Shown one piece after another: positions 51,481 through 63,279 of a DNA stretch of 64,000 bases. Under the pieces are notes generated by a model, which was given only the letters and a program-made list of their open reading frames with translations, did no database searches and was not told the DNA's origin. Origin of the DNA: Phoronis australis (Eukaryota; Phoronida; Phoronidae); contig NMRA01000081.1 of the NCBI GenBank assembly GCA_002633005.1, forward strand, positions 881,184 to 945,183. Direction: 5' to 3'. The translations under genes were made by a program, and so were the position numbers. Each line of letters begins with the position of its first letter. Position 1 is the first letter of the stretch.

Positions 51481-52022
51481 TAGAAAGGGGGTAGCTCCTG
51501 TAGGTGCTTCATGTGCTGGAAGATTTTCGGTGAGTTATGCCTCACACTGACTGAAACATCAAAGTCACATTGTTAGAAATACCTTTCACACATAGAGGGA
51601 CACCTTAGGAGGCCGTTGATGTATTTAATTGAATTTAATTCCTTCAAATTGAAGAAATACTCCCGTTATCAAACTTTTCCAGCAAGCAATCTCTCGTTCA
51701 GTTCCAAAAATCGGAAACTCGCCATTTTTAACACTGCATGCGGTAGGTGGTATGACGTCATATCCCCTGACGTGTGCAGTGTAAAAATGGCCAGTAACCG
51801 ATTTTGGGAACTGAACGAGGGAGTGCTTGCAGAGAAAGTTTGATAACAGGAGTATTTCTTCGACTTGGAAGGAATTAAAGACATCGACGGCCTCCTAATG
51901 TGTTCCTCAATGTGCAAAAGTTATGTATAGCAACATGGCTTTGTTGTTTTAGTCAGTGTGAGGCCTAATTTGCCGAATAGCTTCTTGCGTATGAAGTTCC
52001 TATAGGAGCTACACCGTCTCTA
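51481..52022. repeat. Foldback element of about 540 bp with a CRE-like palindrome at its centre
   Basis: The left arm (GGGGTAGCTCCTGTAGGTGC, TTATGCCTCACACTGACTGA, AGGAGGCCGTTGATG, AAATACTCC, TCTCTCGTTCAGTTCC) is mirrored by the right arm (GGAACTGAACGAGGGAG, GGAGTATTT, CATCGACGGCCTCCTAAT, TCAGTGTGAGGCCTAA, CTATAGGAGCTAC). TGACGTCA at 51753-51760 lies at the centre of symmetry. Because of the symmetry, similar spurious proteins appear on both strands. A diverged right half recurs at about 48950-49220. Confidence 0.8.
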
Positions 52023-53018
52023 GTTTCATCCCCTAAGTAACAGGGCTGTTATTCAGTGATTGCCAGGTTCTCTTAATAAGGGTCCATTATATCCGAATAG
52101 TGCCAAGGCAAATAATATCTGACACAAAGTTAAATCATTAAAAACTACAGTCTTATGTGAGTAAACTAAAATAGTTAAGGATTCTTAAAATAAATATTGC
52201 ACTTCTACTCATATCCTGCTCCTAAATTTATGGAGTGGTTAAGATGCACCATTAAAAATAAGCACTTACATTGCCTTGTACACCGCAGGCCTACAGGCTA
52301 AACTAGATACGTAACCGTCTGTATTGATAGACACGCTCCACAAGGTTCTTAAACAGTGGAACACAATTTTGCCCAAATGGTGCTCGGAAAAATCGTACAT
52401 TTGGTAATTACAAGGTCTGAATGAAGCAAAATATAGTACCAGTTCCCAAGCAAAACAGAAAAAGTCATTTAAAGAAACAAGTTGGCAGTATATGTAAAAA
52501 TATCAACATTTTCCAAACACATGTCTTGCTCTCGACGCCATCTTGTCACTGAGTTTATACTGTCTTAAGTTGATGTGATTTGTGAAAAGATATCAACAGT
52601 TAACTTCATGACCTAATTTTACTTGAATGCCATTGGTTGATTTAGAAACGAGGCCAACCCTCGAAATCTTAATCAGGCCTAAGCGGAAACGGACGTCGAA
52701 GTCACCGTTTTGGAGGTGGTCTTTTTTTACCAACAAATTTCTTTAATTTTGGGTTGCTAATTCTCGTGCAGGAAGCATGAAAAGAACAGAGAGTGATCAG
52801 TTTACTATCCAAGTATGTTTTTAAACTGTTGTGAAGGTTGCACATTTCACATTTCGTCAAATTTCTTTGACAACTGCCGTTGGCAAAAAGCATCAAGCAA
52901 AGCCAACACTTTTGATTAGCAGTGGTTTGTGTCTGGCCTAAAGAGGCTATAGTACACCCCATAAAATGTTACTCATCTCAAAATACAATGAAAAACATTG
53001 AATGATGCATGTATGTAT

Positions 53019-53525
53019 CAGGGCTTGGAATTTTCCGTGGAAACGCGGATTTCCGCTTTTTTCAAATGTGCTTTCCGCTTTTTTTTATAATATTCCCGCG
53101 TAAAAAAATTGGATTTGATATAAAATTTCCGCGGCAAATTCCTTTCTTACAGCGGCGTTGCAGACGACGTTCACCTCGAAAAGCGGAAGTTGCTCTTTAT
53201 GTTTCGGAGGAACGTAAATTGTTAACATTGCCGGGGCATCTGGGACAGCGTGGTGAGAATATCAATGGCTTCTCATGTTATTGTTAAGCGCGGCGACAAA
53301 TACTACTGCTCTGCAGCCAAAAATGTGTGGGTTGGGAGTGGACGGGCGAGCTAAAAGGACGCAGACGCATGCTACTGATGGTGGTAACGTTTTTTTTTTA
53401 GTAATCCCGATTTTTGTCGGGGAAAGGTTAACATTGACCATTTCAAGGCTGGTTATCGGGCATGATTTGGGCCGTAAATGTTTCAAAGTTTCCGCGTTTT
53501 TTGTCATTGGTCATTCCAAGCCCTG
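53019..53525. mobile_element. Nonautonomous hAT-like DNA element
   Basis: Ends CAGGGCTTGGAAT and ATTCCAAGCCCTG form perfect 13-bp inverted repeats of the CAGGG type. ATGTAT flanks it on both sides (53013-53018 and 53526-53531), compatible with a target duplication. Internally it has TTTCCGCTTTT repeats. A truncated right end of the same element (GTCATTGGTCATTCCAAGCCCTG) recurs at 63005-63028. Confidence 0.7.
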
Positions 53526-54228
53526 ATGTATACACATTTAGTTGTAATTAACACATACCATGACTGGGGACAATTTGGTCAACATAATTTGAACATATCC
53601 ATGAAAATCTCGTGGCTCTCTCGAGCTTCGCTCATCAGGTGTCATTTTGAGGAAGTTACGCGAAATCACGACAGTTGACAAACAAAAAGTTCAAGAGACA
53701 ATGCTTACAAATTGTACCGGATATGTTCCCATCCTATTTTTTGCAAGTGTCATATGCCAGGTCACGCTTTGCTCAGTCTGGCGCTTGTCCTTGCCTAACT
53801 CACGTGACATCAGTTATACTTTGTGGTCATCGCGCGCACAGAAAAAGTTAGCAGTGGCCACAAAAGTGTTGTTGGAACTCTTCACCAAAGTGATCTTAAT
53901 TTCCATAGCCGTGTTTCATAGAGGATATGTAAAGAATCAGAAAGGGTCACTGAAGAAAACAAGCGCATTGTTAAGTGGCAATTTTATGTGTTAAATGTAT
54001 TTTTGACTTGGTGAAAACCTAATATTCGGTGAGCGTATTTGGCCTACTGCCTATATAAAATACACGAGTGAGATTAGTACAGTAACAGATTGCTGGTAGC
54101 TACCTCAGGTTAGATTCTGCTTGGCCTGTGGTGGGGATCATGTTATGACTTATTCCTCCTAATCAAAGGTCAGGCAGGATATAATTTTGACGTACTGTGT
54201 TTCAAATCCATAAGGTTACAACATGCAC

Positions 54229-55643
54229 TACCGTATTCGCCGTAATAACCGCCCATGCCCCTATAAGCGCCCCCCCACGCGTTTTCAGACTTTGATGAAA
54301 TAAGCGCCCAGTCCATGAACGTGTACACGGGAACAATGACGTACCTACAGTCCTAAAACTCGGCTACAGTAACGTCTTCAATTTTTCAAAAAAGTTTTGC
54401 ACGGGTCTTCTAGACCAGCGGCACTGCTACGTTTGTATTTAGCCGTGACTTTACACTTCAAAGTAACGCAGCGCTTCAAAAAGAACGCAACAGCGTTGCT
54501 ACTCTCTCGCGACGACCGTGTCCCACTCTATGGTCTGACCTTTCAGTAGACACATCGACTGTCTTATGAATAAAAATAACTCGCTGTTAAACGCACGTGG
54601 CCAGGAAGCGCGCGCGCTACATACATGAACCTGTCATCAAAGACATTAGTCGGGAATTTTACATTCATGAAACGGGTAGCATAGCATCGACAAGAAATGA
54701 ATATTGGCACTAATTTCCGACAATTTCTAATACTACAAAACATGTTAGCGTTATTTTTGAGATGTATTGTTTGATTAACCATAATTGGTGTTTTTAAGCC
54801 GAACATCCGATAAAGTGACAACTGACAGTGAATGCTTACACACCCTTACACCGAAAAATAGCTGTCAGATAGTTATACGTACGTACGCATCCAGCTACAC
54901 GGCGACTAATATGGGCCTTTCCGAGACAAATGTCGAAAGTTTTTAGCACGAGACCGGCAAGTGCTGAATGAAACACGCTCTGGTTTAGGCCTACTGCCTG
55001 TGCAAATTTCTTTAGACACATCTAGCTAGTTAGATTGCGTGCCTCTGGCCAAAAGACGGTCTCTGCTTTGGCAAATGAACTCAGGTGACACGCACGCGCT
55101 CGCTTATTCGCAGACGAACTTCAAAACAAACGTCACGTGACAACAACATGTTTGTTCGTCCAGACATTTTTCTCGCCGTGTTACCGATCATACATGTAGA
55201 TGCACAGATTTGTACTTAAACCTGCCGTTAATCCAGACTCCACGGGAACTTAAAAAATCTTAGAGGTGCTACTTATAAAACTTAATGAGGATTTCAGGTA
55301 ATTTGCTTGAGTCAAAACCATTTTTATTCAAGCATTGAAATCGCCATATCGAAGACGGCGATTTCGAGGCAGTCAGTCGGCGAGTTTTCGCCCTGGAATT
55401 TCAGCACAATTTTCTGTAAAATGGTCGTAATTTAGCTGCAAAGTTTGATAGCAATGCACCACAGTTTTGTTGAAAGTCTTTCATAGATTACATATACGTC
55501 ACAGAGCGTAAATTTTATGAATCTTAGCTTCCGATTTCACCCGTTTCAGAGACCGGGTTTCAACCGCCTTGGGTTATAATAAGCGCCCCCCCTGAACCGA
55601 ACATTTCTAAGCGCGCTGGGCGGTTATTACAGCGAATACGGTA
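54229..55643. mobile_element. 1.4-kb nonautonomous DNA transposon-like element
   Basis: TACCGTATTCGCCGTAATAA at 54229 is mirrored by TTACAGCGAATACGGTA ending at 55643. Subterminal TAAGCGCCCCCC motifs at both ends extend the similarity. The outermost TA could be a target duplication. No transposase frame is visible. Its right end is only about 55 bases from the candidate first LTV1 exon. Confidence 0.7.
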
Positions 55644-55698
55644 TCTCATAGTACTGCTGAAAGCATTTAACTGTCACTATACTGGACTCGCGCTCTCC

Positions 55699-55748
55699 AT
55701 GAGGAGGGTAAACAACGGGAGCTGTCTTGAGCGTTGTCACACACGCAG
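55699..55748 (+). CDS. LTV1: Candidate first coding exon of LTV1
   Basis: An ATG at 55699 opens a frame of 16 codons plus two bases (MRRVNNGSCLERCHTR), ending at a strong donor CGCAG/GTGAGT. The phase matches the acceptor of the certain exon at 56005 and would give HTR-RKKKKF. Known LTV1 proteins start with a very short M-P-x-RKKK, so the extra residues are unusual. No upstream ATG-CC exon of the right phase was found. The strong donor supports an exon here; the start codon is uncertain and part may be 5' UTR. Confidence 0.35.
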
Positions 55749-56004
55749 GTGAGTAGCAGCTAGAAGTTGACATCAAGTGAAGATGAGAGCTTGATGGAGC
55801 TGCAAATATCTGAGATGTTGATGAAAATGCAAAAAAATTGTACTGTTTCAAATATTAAGGATTTTGCCAACTTAGTAACTGAACCAAGGAGCTGAATGTG
55901 AACTTGTGATTCAGAAGTTTTGACACCAAGCGTTTGCAGGGAATTTTTTTTCTGATTTCTTGGTATCGGACAAAATGTCACTGAATATTTTAGCCTGCAA
56001 CCAG

Positions 56005-59000
56005 GAAAAAGAAGAAGTTCATTGACAAAAAGAATGCAGTGACGTTTCATCTTGTACACAGAAGTCAGAAGGACCCGTTACAAGCTGATGAAGAAGCTGG
56101 ACAGAGAGTACTTCTGCCACACGAGGCGGCTTCACTAACAGTATGTCTATTTCTTTTTCATTTTCTTAGGCTCGTCAATGCCTTCCTCTGATTTCTATGA
56201 GCAATCCATTCTCTGTGTGTTCCTTCCTGATATGCCTTTAAGTTATGAGGGAATACATAGATGCAAAAACCAGTTAGTGCTATGACTGTAGTCTTGTAGC
56301 AAATGCAGAATGTGAACTGAGGCCCCTCAGGTGACATTCTGCAGTCCACATTATTGTATACTACTGTCTCTTCCTGTATTTGTGCCATTGTATTCATCTT
56401 TTTTATTAAGACACTAGTCACTTACATGGATCCCGGATTTTGAGGACCAGTTGGATGCCTTTTATTCAGTGCAGGAAAATTGTTCTTAAAATCCGGGACC
56501 CTGTAATTGGCTGTTATCGTTATTAGTTTTGTTAACTTCTTGGCAATGTCCCATAGGATTGATTTTAGAGCCAGTAAATATTGTCTTAAGAGCAGTCTTC
56601 TTCCTGACTTAAATTGCAATGGCTGTCTGCACCGCCAGATAATGATAACAAATTGTGCAACCAATATTCACACTTTATGCGACTGACGTCTATTCAATCA
56701 CATGGTCCAAGACTTGTGTATGCATAAATATCAACTGGGCAATGTCAGTACTGCATCTCATTGTTTTGGCAAAATGGCTTTGGCCTACAGCTGTTTCTTG
56801 TTCTTGCATTATTAGAAACAGTGAAATAAACCTTGTTCAACTGTTTGAAAATTTCTATTTTCATAAAAAATTAGCTGCTGGTGATGGTGATGGTATTGGT
56901 GATGGTGTTTTTGATGGTGTTAACTGCTCTTGTATATTGTTATTATCCTCTAATCTTTAGTCAACTGCTGAAAAGCGCAGAGAAGAGCAACAAAAATATG
57001 GTGTGTTCTTCGATGATGACTACAACTATATGCAGCACTTACGAGACGTCGATGAACTCTACCAGGTGGAGCCACTCGAGTATTCAGCACCAGCCGCGGC
57101 TGAGGTAAGAGACATCATCAACTACCATTTAAACAATTTTATAAGGAGCCTTATGGAGTGACTTCATCTCTTAAGTGAGTTGTCACAATAGCATTCAGTG
57201 CCATCTAGTGTGGACATTTTCAAAGTAGAGTGATGAGGGATTCTGAAAATGGTTCTAACCTGTCTTACATTGTTATTCACACGTGACCATGCTTTTTGAT
57301 TTTCATTTTGAGAAGTGCACGTTTTTCACCTGAAGCTGACTTTCTGTGTCATTTGACGCCCCTAAACTAAATAGCAAATTCACTTTATTGGTGTGTCACC
57401 TTGGACACAGTTTTTATAACAAGAAATAAAGTTAATGATAGGAGAAACTTCGATTCATTTCTTGATTTTGTTCCTGCATTTCCAACTGTATGGATAAAAG
57501 TTTGGCCAGTCTTGTCTTATTTTTTGTATCAAAAGACTGTGTCATTCTGTCCAAATGTAACAGTTTCTAGACTGTTATCATGGAGCCCAGTGTTTGGAAA
57601 GTTAGAACGAACAGTGGGTACAGAGCAACTTGAAACACTGACCTTGTTGATACCCGTTTCCAAAATTACACACATCAGTGCTGGAAGCTTAGCCTGATGT
57701 CTGGTCGCCAAATGTGACTCGCTAAAATGGCAGGCTGAAGCAAACGAAATCTGAGGTCACCACAATAGACTTTGAAGTCATCGACCAAAGAAGAAGAAAA
57801 ACGTCATGCCGCACTCCATTCTCGAACAATTACTCATACCTCTTCCACATCTCCTCACAAGAAATATGCACCATTCAAATCAATCTGCTGCTGGCAAAGA
57901 ACACAGACCATTGGATACACTGGACGTGCATGTTTCATGGTCTGATCTTGCCCAACTTTTGCCGAACAATTCCGACTTCCACCTGTTCACTTCCTGTTAC
58001 GTAAGTGCGTGTTTGAAGTTTTGCTGGCTGCTGAGGATGGCAAATGCACTGATTTCACGAAATAAACGGAACAATTGTGAACGAAAGGAATTTAGTTTTT
58101 AGGTGTGGCAACTTCATGGTGACTTTTCCCAGTTCTCAAAACACAATCTGAAGTCGCATTGGCCAAATCGAGCACTGTATATACATAATTATCCAAAAAG
58201 CTGCATGGTTTAAACGTTACCCCCATACCTTGGTTGCAAGTCAAAATATACAGAACTCAGTTCATGATTATACAAATGTTTGCTAAGTGTTTTTCCCATA
58301 AATGAATTGTTAGAGCCAAGTACAGGAAAAATCAAAACACCAGCAAAAACTGAGACTCACATGCACGCACGCACACATGAAAGTATTGGTTTACGCTGTA
58401 TTATGTTTCATGACAAAAATTTTTGCTTTCAGCCGAGGATCCACTTGCCGTCGTCTGTTTTTGGATCAACCACTGAAACAGATATCGGGTTGTTAAACAA
58501 GGCTGTACCACTCAAAGGTAACCTTTGTTTGTCTTCATAACAGCTCTTTGATTCTTTGTTGTTGGTACAGGCTTCACACACATTTGAACTCTTCAATTTC
58601 TCCTACTCTCCTTCAAAATCCTTGAATTTAAACTTGTTATTGAAAGTTGAGGGAAAGCAGCCATTTTAATTGTTACCTATTAAAAGTAAAGATCCTGATA
58701 GTTGCTATTCCATTGGCGTGATTTACTATTTATGGGATAAAAGGAAGTGACGTAAATGGCTGAGCAGCTTTGTTCTGAATTCACTTCCATAGGCACGAAT
58801 GATCGCCACTGACTGTTCAATATTGAGTGGAACATTGTGTTTGTTCAATGGTAGTAAATGTAGGAGCTGGATACGGTCCTTTTGCTAATCAAGTCACTTT
58901 CTACTGTTGCATAGAGAGTGAATACATGCCAAGGAAATCACCTGGGTGGGGGAACACTAATTAACACCGAAAGATGCTTCTCCAAGAGAACCAGGGATTT

Positions 59001-62000
59001 ATATGCTTAGTGATCATAGCATGAAGTTGTTGTGTTCCCTTTGAAGACATGTAAATAATCATGTACTACACACTGGTCCTAACCAGGGCACTTAACAGTA
59101 AGAGATATATACCCTAAGCTGTCAAAAATTGTAGATTTGCTAATTTTGTGAACTGACCCAGTGGCCCACAGGCTCCATCCAAGTACTGCAAAACAATAAC
59201 AGTATTTTGTGGATTCTGATTTTCAAGCCGGCTGTTTTGGCTTCACAGCATCGGAAATGTGTGACTTAGTTAAAGCATTAGCTTCATTTGATGGTTGGCA
59301 ATGTTCACGCTGGTTATGTCTGAGAGATTAGTTTGAAGAAATGCACTCTGTGTTCATACTGATGCAGACTGGCTAGCATTAATTTAATATGAAACAGTGT
59401 GGAGTGTAATTACTTTCTCGCAATAACCATATTATGTATTTCAAGTGTAATGTGTGACAACTGTGTTTAAAGGACCCCAGCCTGACTGGGACCCAGATAT
59501 TGTGGCAGCGCTGGATGATGACTTCAACTTGGATGACCCAGATAACGTGTTAGAAGACGATTTCGTAATCCAAGCCAATCAGGATGGGTTTGGTGCTGAG
59601 GAAGAGGAGGAGGGCAGAAGTGATGACGGGTGGGTGTGAGTGATGTTGTTATTGGTGAGACTGTCCAGCACACAACCTTATGTTGTGACCATGGAGATGT
59701 GAGGCTATTAGCCTTTCTTGTCACTCCACTTTGTCCCTTGGATTTCTTTTCATCTAACCCCTGTAGGGGCAGTCTATGAGCTGCTGTGTGAAAACGTGTG
59801 TGGGCAGGGATACAGTAAACATAAAAGTATCAAACTCATTTGTTCATAGGAACAATTTGAGGAAGTTTTCTTGTTTTTTTACAAATGATTATTTTTATTT
59901 CTTTTTCAGTCAATTGTAATGAAAAGTTTGTTGATTCATTTGTTTTGAACATTGGTTACCACAAAGGTAGCAACATGTTTGATATATCGAAGATTTTGCG
60001 TTGTTTCTCCAGAAGTGAAGACTCCATCCAAGGCTTTGCATCAGATGAGGCTGATGTCGACGGTGAGATGTGGGACACGTTTGACCCGGACAACTTTGAC
60101 AGATTTGCAGACGAGGAGACAAAGTCGCGGTTCACTAACTACTCCATGTCTTCGTCAGTGATCAGGCGAAATAACGGCCTCACATTCTTGGATGACCAGT
60201 TTGAACATGTAAGACCAAAAAGGCTCATGATTGGTTCAGGTCTCCGCCTGACTCATTTCAAAACCCATGCCTCATTGTTTAAAGAAAAAATGCCCCCTGC
60301 ATCTCTTTTTGTGAAATTCTTTTTATTTTAAAAAGCCTCACAAACATTTCTGTTAACTGTATTTTTAAGGTAATGTAGGACCTTATCGGTGAGTCTGTAC
60401 ATTTAGCCTAAAATCTATAAAGCTCTAGCATGGCTGCCAACTTTTACGGATTTATTCGTATTCTACGTACTTTCGGGGTCTAAAAATCGCTACGTACGGA
60501 TTTTTAAATTTGCGGATTTTGAGCATTTATTTCTCTTCAAAAATCAGAATGATGAAATTAAAAAATATCTTTTAAATTGTCAGCATTTCAAAGCCCGAAA
60601 TCTTCAAAGATTGAGGCAGGAAGTACTGGAAAGTGACAGAAATTGTCGAGAATGCAAAATCCGACCAATAAGACGTATCCTCAGTATCAGAGTGTAGAAT
60701 GCGATTTGCATATGAAATTTCCCCTTTTTGTGATTGGCCAATTGGAGTTTTTGTGAAGGACTGACCAATGAAAAATGTGTTTACTTGGTTTTGCATTAAG
60801 GAAAATCGTGTGCTTTGGAATTCGTGTTAAGATGTTGAGGGAAATTTCAGAGATTAGTATACCAGTGAATTAGGTTAGAAAACGGGACTGAAATTAACCG
60901 GGTTTTATCATGCTGTCTTCAACGGTGAAAACCCTGACACCTGCAACACCGTTACGGATTAGGAATTACGAGATATCGAGATTTGCGGGTCGGTGTTAGT
61001 GTGGGAAGAAATCGATCACGCTGACAGCAAAAGCCGAAAACGTCAATGTGACGAGCTGAGTTGTTACGTAATTTTGCTTCTTTAGTTAATTACGATTTGA
61101 AATTGAAAAATGTTGATTTGGTGTGTATCGATCCATCTTGTACTTGAAATGAAATTGCGACTTTCTGAAAATGATGGAAATCATACAAGTTTCCATTTGT
61201 AAAGTATGGATGTTTAACACAAAGGTTACTTATTATGCCCTTAAAGGGTTGGCAGCCCTGCTATAGAATATAACTCGGCAAAAGTTTATATGTTCTAAAA
61301 GTAGAAATTATGTTGAAGTGGATTTTTGGCTTTATACCAATCTGCCATATTAATAAGGTCGTGTGCCTTTCCATTGTAAGGAAACAGTGGAACATTTTTA
61401 AAATGATTACTAACAAAATTTTGCATATTAGTGTATAAAGCATAGTCTTTGAAGGTTTCATGTGAATACAGTTCGCCATTTTGGAGATACGATGTTCCAT
61501 ACTTGGCCAAAATTGAACAGTTTTCTAGGGTCCTACTTATCTTTAATTGGCGTGGCAACTTTGCAATAACCGCCTCTTTCGTAACCTTAATTGATAAAGA
61601 ACAGGTTTTCAAAGGCAAGCAGTGCGTTTTGAGCTGCGATCAGCTCCACCCCCATAACCATGAGTAAATAAACTGAGCAATCGTGATTTGAAAACAGAAC
61701 TTTGTATGATAAATATTGAACTTGCACTTTGGGGTTTGAACAGTTATGCCAAAATTCTAAAATTTTATGCCATTTTACTGTGAATACTGCTGTCGTCTCT
61801 TTCTGGGCATCTGCCTTCTTCATCTACCTCTGTATGACATATTGCTTTACAAAAGAAAACTGCAGCACTTGTCAGTTTCAAGATGGATCGAAAACCACTA
61901 TCCTCCTAGTGCCATTTTATGTAACCATGTTATTTTGCCGACAGGTTTTGTTTAATGATCTTGCATTTAGTAAAATTAGACAGATTAATAGAGCATTCAT

Positions 62001-63279
62001 TGCCGCTATTTATTCTTTTGTCTGTCCAGTTGAGCAGGTTTCATGCCTGGACACTAGACACTATTTGATGTGGGTACATGGAATTGAACTGAGTTGGTGT
62101 CTGCCCTGTTGGTTTTAGATGTTTAAAGAATATGATGAAGATGAGATAGGTGCCTTAGACCACCAAGAGATAGATGGAAATATCCCTCAGAACAGCCACC
62201 TTCTCACTGATGCCATGGATGACTTTGAAACCAAATACTCATCACAAACGTGAGTTAAAATTTGCTATCTGTTGAGTGGTTCAAATTGGCAGCAATTCAA
62301 AGCGTGGTTATCAGTTTTTTAGTAAAACGACATCCTCTAACAGGTAGTGTTTAATTGATTTACTTGTTATTTTAACAATTTTTTGAATGCCTGTGTGTTG
62401 TTATACTGGGTTATCGGTCTTCCATTTCATAATGTCCCAGTACCTGGTTCTACAGTGTTCAAATTTGAGTCTTGTTATTGTGACAATGGTACACTTTCAT
62501 TGTAACGTGGAAAATGACAGTGTTATGGTTCCAAAAAAGCAACAAAAAAAAAACAAAAAATGGCCACCATGCACCTGATTTCAACGAAATGCAATATGCC
62601 TTGAGCTGTTAATGGGACATATGTTGTGTGTGAATATCATGTCAGTTGGATGCGGAAATGTAACCAAAAAACAAACTTGATGGACTTGTAAGATATTTTG
62701 CTTTCACCAAGTTATGAGCCTTTATCCCACTTTATGTTGGTGATAATCACAAGAATAGTGAAGTCATCAATTTCTTTATTTTCTAGTGATGTCAGTCCCA
62801 AATTTTACTTGATGGTCACACATTATCCTGTCTAATAGGCGTGTTGAGCGCAAGGCTTTGCCGATCAAATTGGAGCTCTGCACCTATATGTAACTATGTA
62901 GTAATTTCATGCAAAAATATTTATATCAGTTAAATTTTGCTACACAAAAAATATTTCTCTCACACAAGCCTATTTATTTGTGGAATGAAAATTTTCCTCT
63001 TTTTTGTCATTGGTCATTCCAAGCCCTGGTAGTTACTGGTACAAACTTTCTTCAGTTGACCTTGAAATGTTAAGTCAGTTATGAGTCTTTTCTAGTTCTC
63101 CATTTAGAGATATAGTGTTCAGAGTTGTCATTTCTACCTCAGGACATTGAAGGAGGTGGTCAAGAAAACTGACAGCATAGACATTGCTAGTGACTCGGAA
63201 AGTGACCACAGTGAACAGATGGTGAAAATGGTGCTTGAAGAAAAACCGGAGAAGGCCTGGGATTGTGAGTCTATACTAA
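56005..63279 (+). CDS. LTV1: LTV1 ribosome biogenesis factor (N-terminal and central part; continues past the window)
   Basis: Exons 56005-56140, 56961-57104, 58433-58517, 59473-59635, 60013-60208, 62119-62249 and 63143-63279 join in phase and give 330 residues. Family landmarks in order: KKKKFIDKKNAVTFHLVHRS, QKYGVFFDDDYNYMQHLR, LPSSVFGSTTETDIGLLNKA, WDPDIVAALDDDFNLDDPDN, EDDFVIQANQ, an acidic Glu run, ETKSRFTNYSMSSSVIRRN, LTFLDDQFE, EYDEDEIGALD, and VLEEKPEKAWDCESI. Known role: LTV1 joins pre-40S particles, helps place head proteins such as uS3, and leaves late in maturation, aided by casein kinase 1. Animal LTV1 has about 475 residues, so roughly the last 140, including the basic coiled-coil C terminus, lie beyond 64000. 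The last visible exon ends in phase 1 at a good donor (CTAA/GTAAGT). Confidence 0.93.
56428..56505. repeat. Short palindromic element, copy 3
   Basis: GGATCCCGGATTTTGAGGACC and AACAATTTTCC-related text pair with TTCTTAAAATCCGGGACC. The loop has TTATTCAGTGCAGG, nearly the loop of copy 2. It lies in an LTV1 intron. Confidence 0.6.
56878..56921. repeat. Imperfect GGTGAT microsatellite
   Basis: CTGGTGATGGTGATGGTATTG followed by GTGATGGTGTTTTTGATGGT, about forty bases before the LTV1 exon at 56961. Confidence 0.8.
60429..61260. mobile_element. Nonautonomous hAT-like DNA element (832 bp)
   Basis: Ends CATGGCTGCCAAC at 60429 and GTTGGCAGCCCTG ending at 61260 are inverted repeats with one mismatch. 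The flanks CTCTAG and CTATAG differ at one base and could be a decayed target duplication. Inside are TACGGATTT repeats and no coding frame. It is in LTV1 intron 60209-62118. Confidence 0.65.
61261..62118. other. LTV1 intron remainder with an unassigned antisense open region
   Basis: On the minus strand, two overlapping frames cover 61823-61587 and 61618-61295. They have a protein-like composition, and joining them would need one frame change. On the plus strand a frame runs 61729-62118 into the next exon. I recognise none of them and treat the region as non-coding or a decayed fragment. Confidence 0.3.

Larger units (their letters stand above)
47668..55698. other. Divergent intergenic region between the transporter and LTV1
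   Basis: Should contain the promoter and first exon of the transporter (minus strand) and the promoter of LTV1 (plus strand). I could not fix the transporter first exon: it must start with ATG and end two bases into a codon. Recognisable content is mobile-element-like: a possible LTR and primer-binding site near 49750, a foldback element at 51481-52022, a hAT-like element at 53019-53525 and a 1.4-kb inverted-end element at 54229-55643. The open frames at 51094-51406 and 53009-53994 resemble no family I know. Confidence 0.5.

Noticed and set aside
51616-51917. Matching small proteins on both strands
   Set aside because: The similarity is the result of the palindromic foldback element, not of two related genes.
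53009-53526. Open frames on both strands
   Set aside because: They fall within the inverted-end hAT-like element and show no transposase or other domain.
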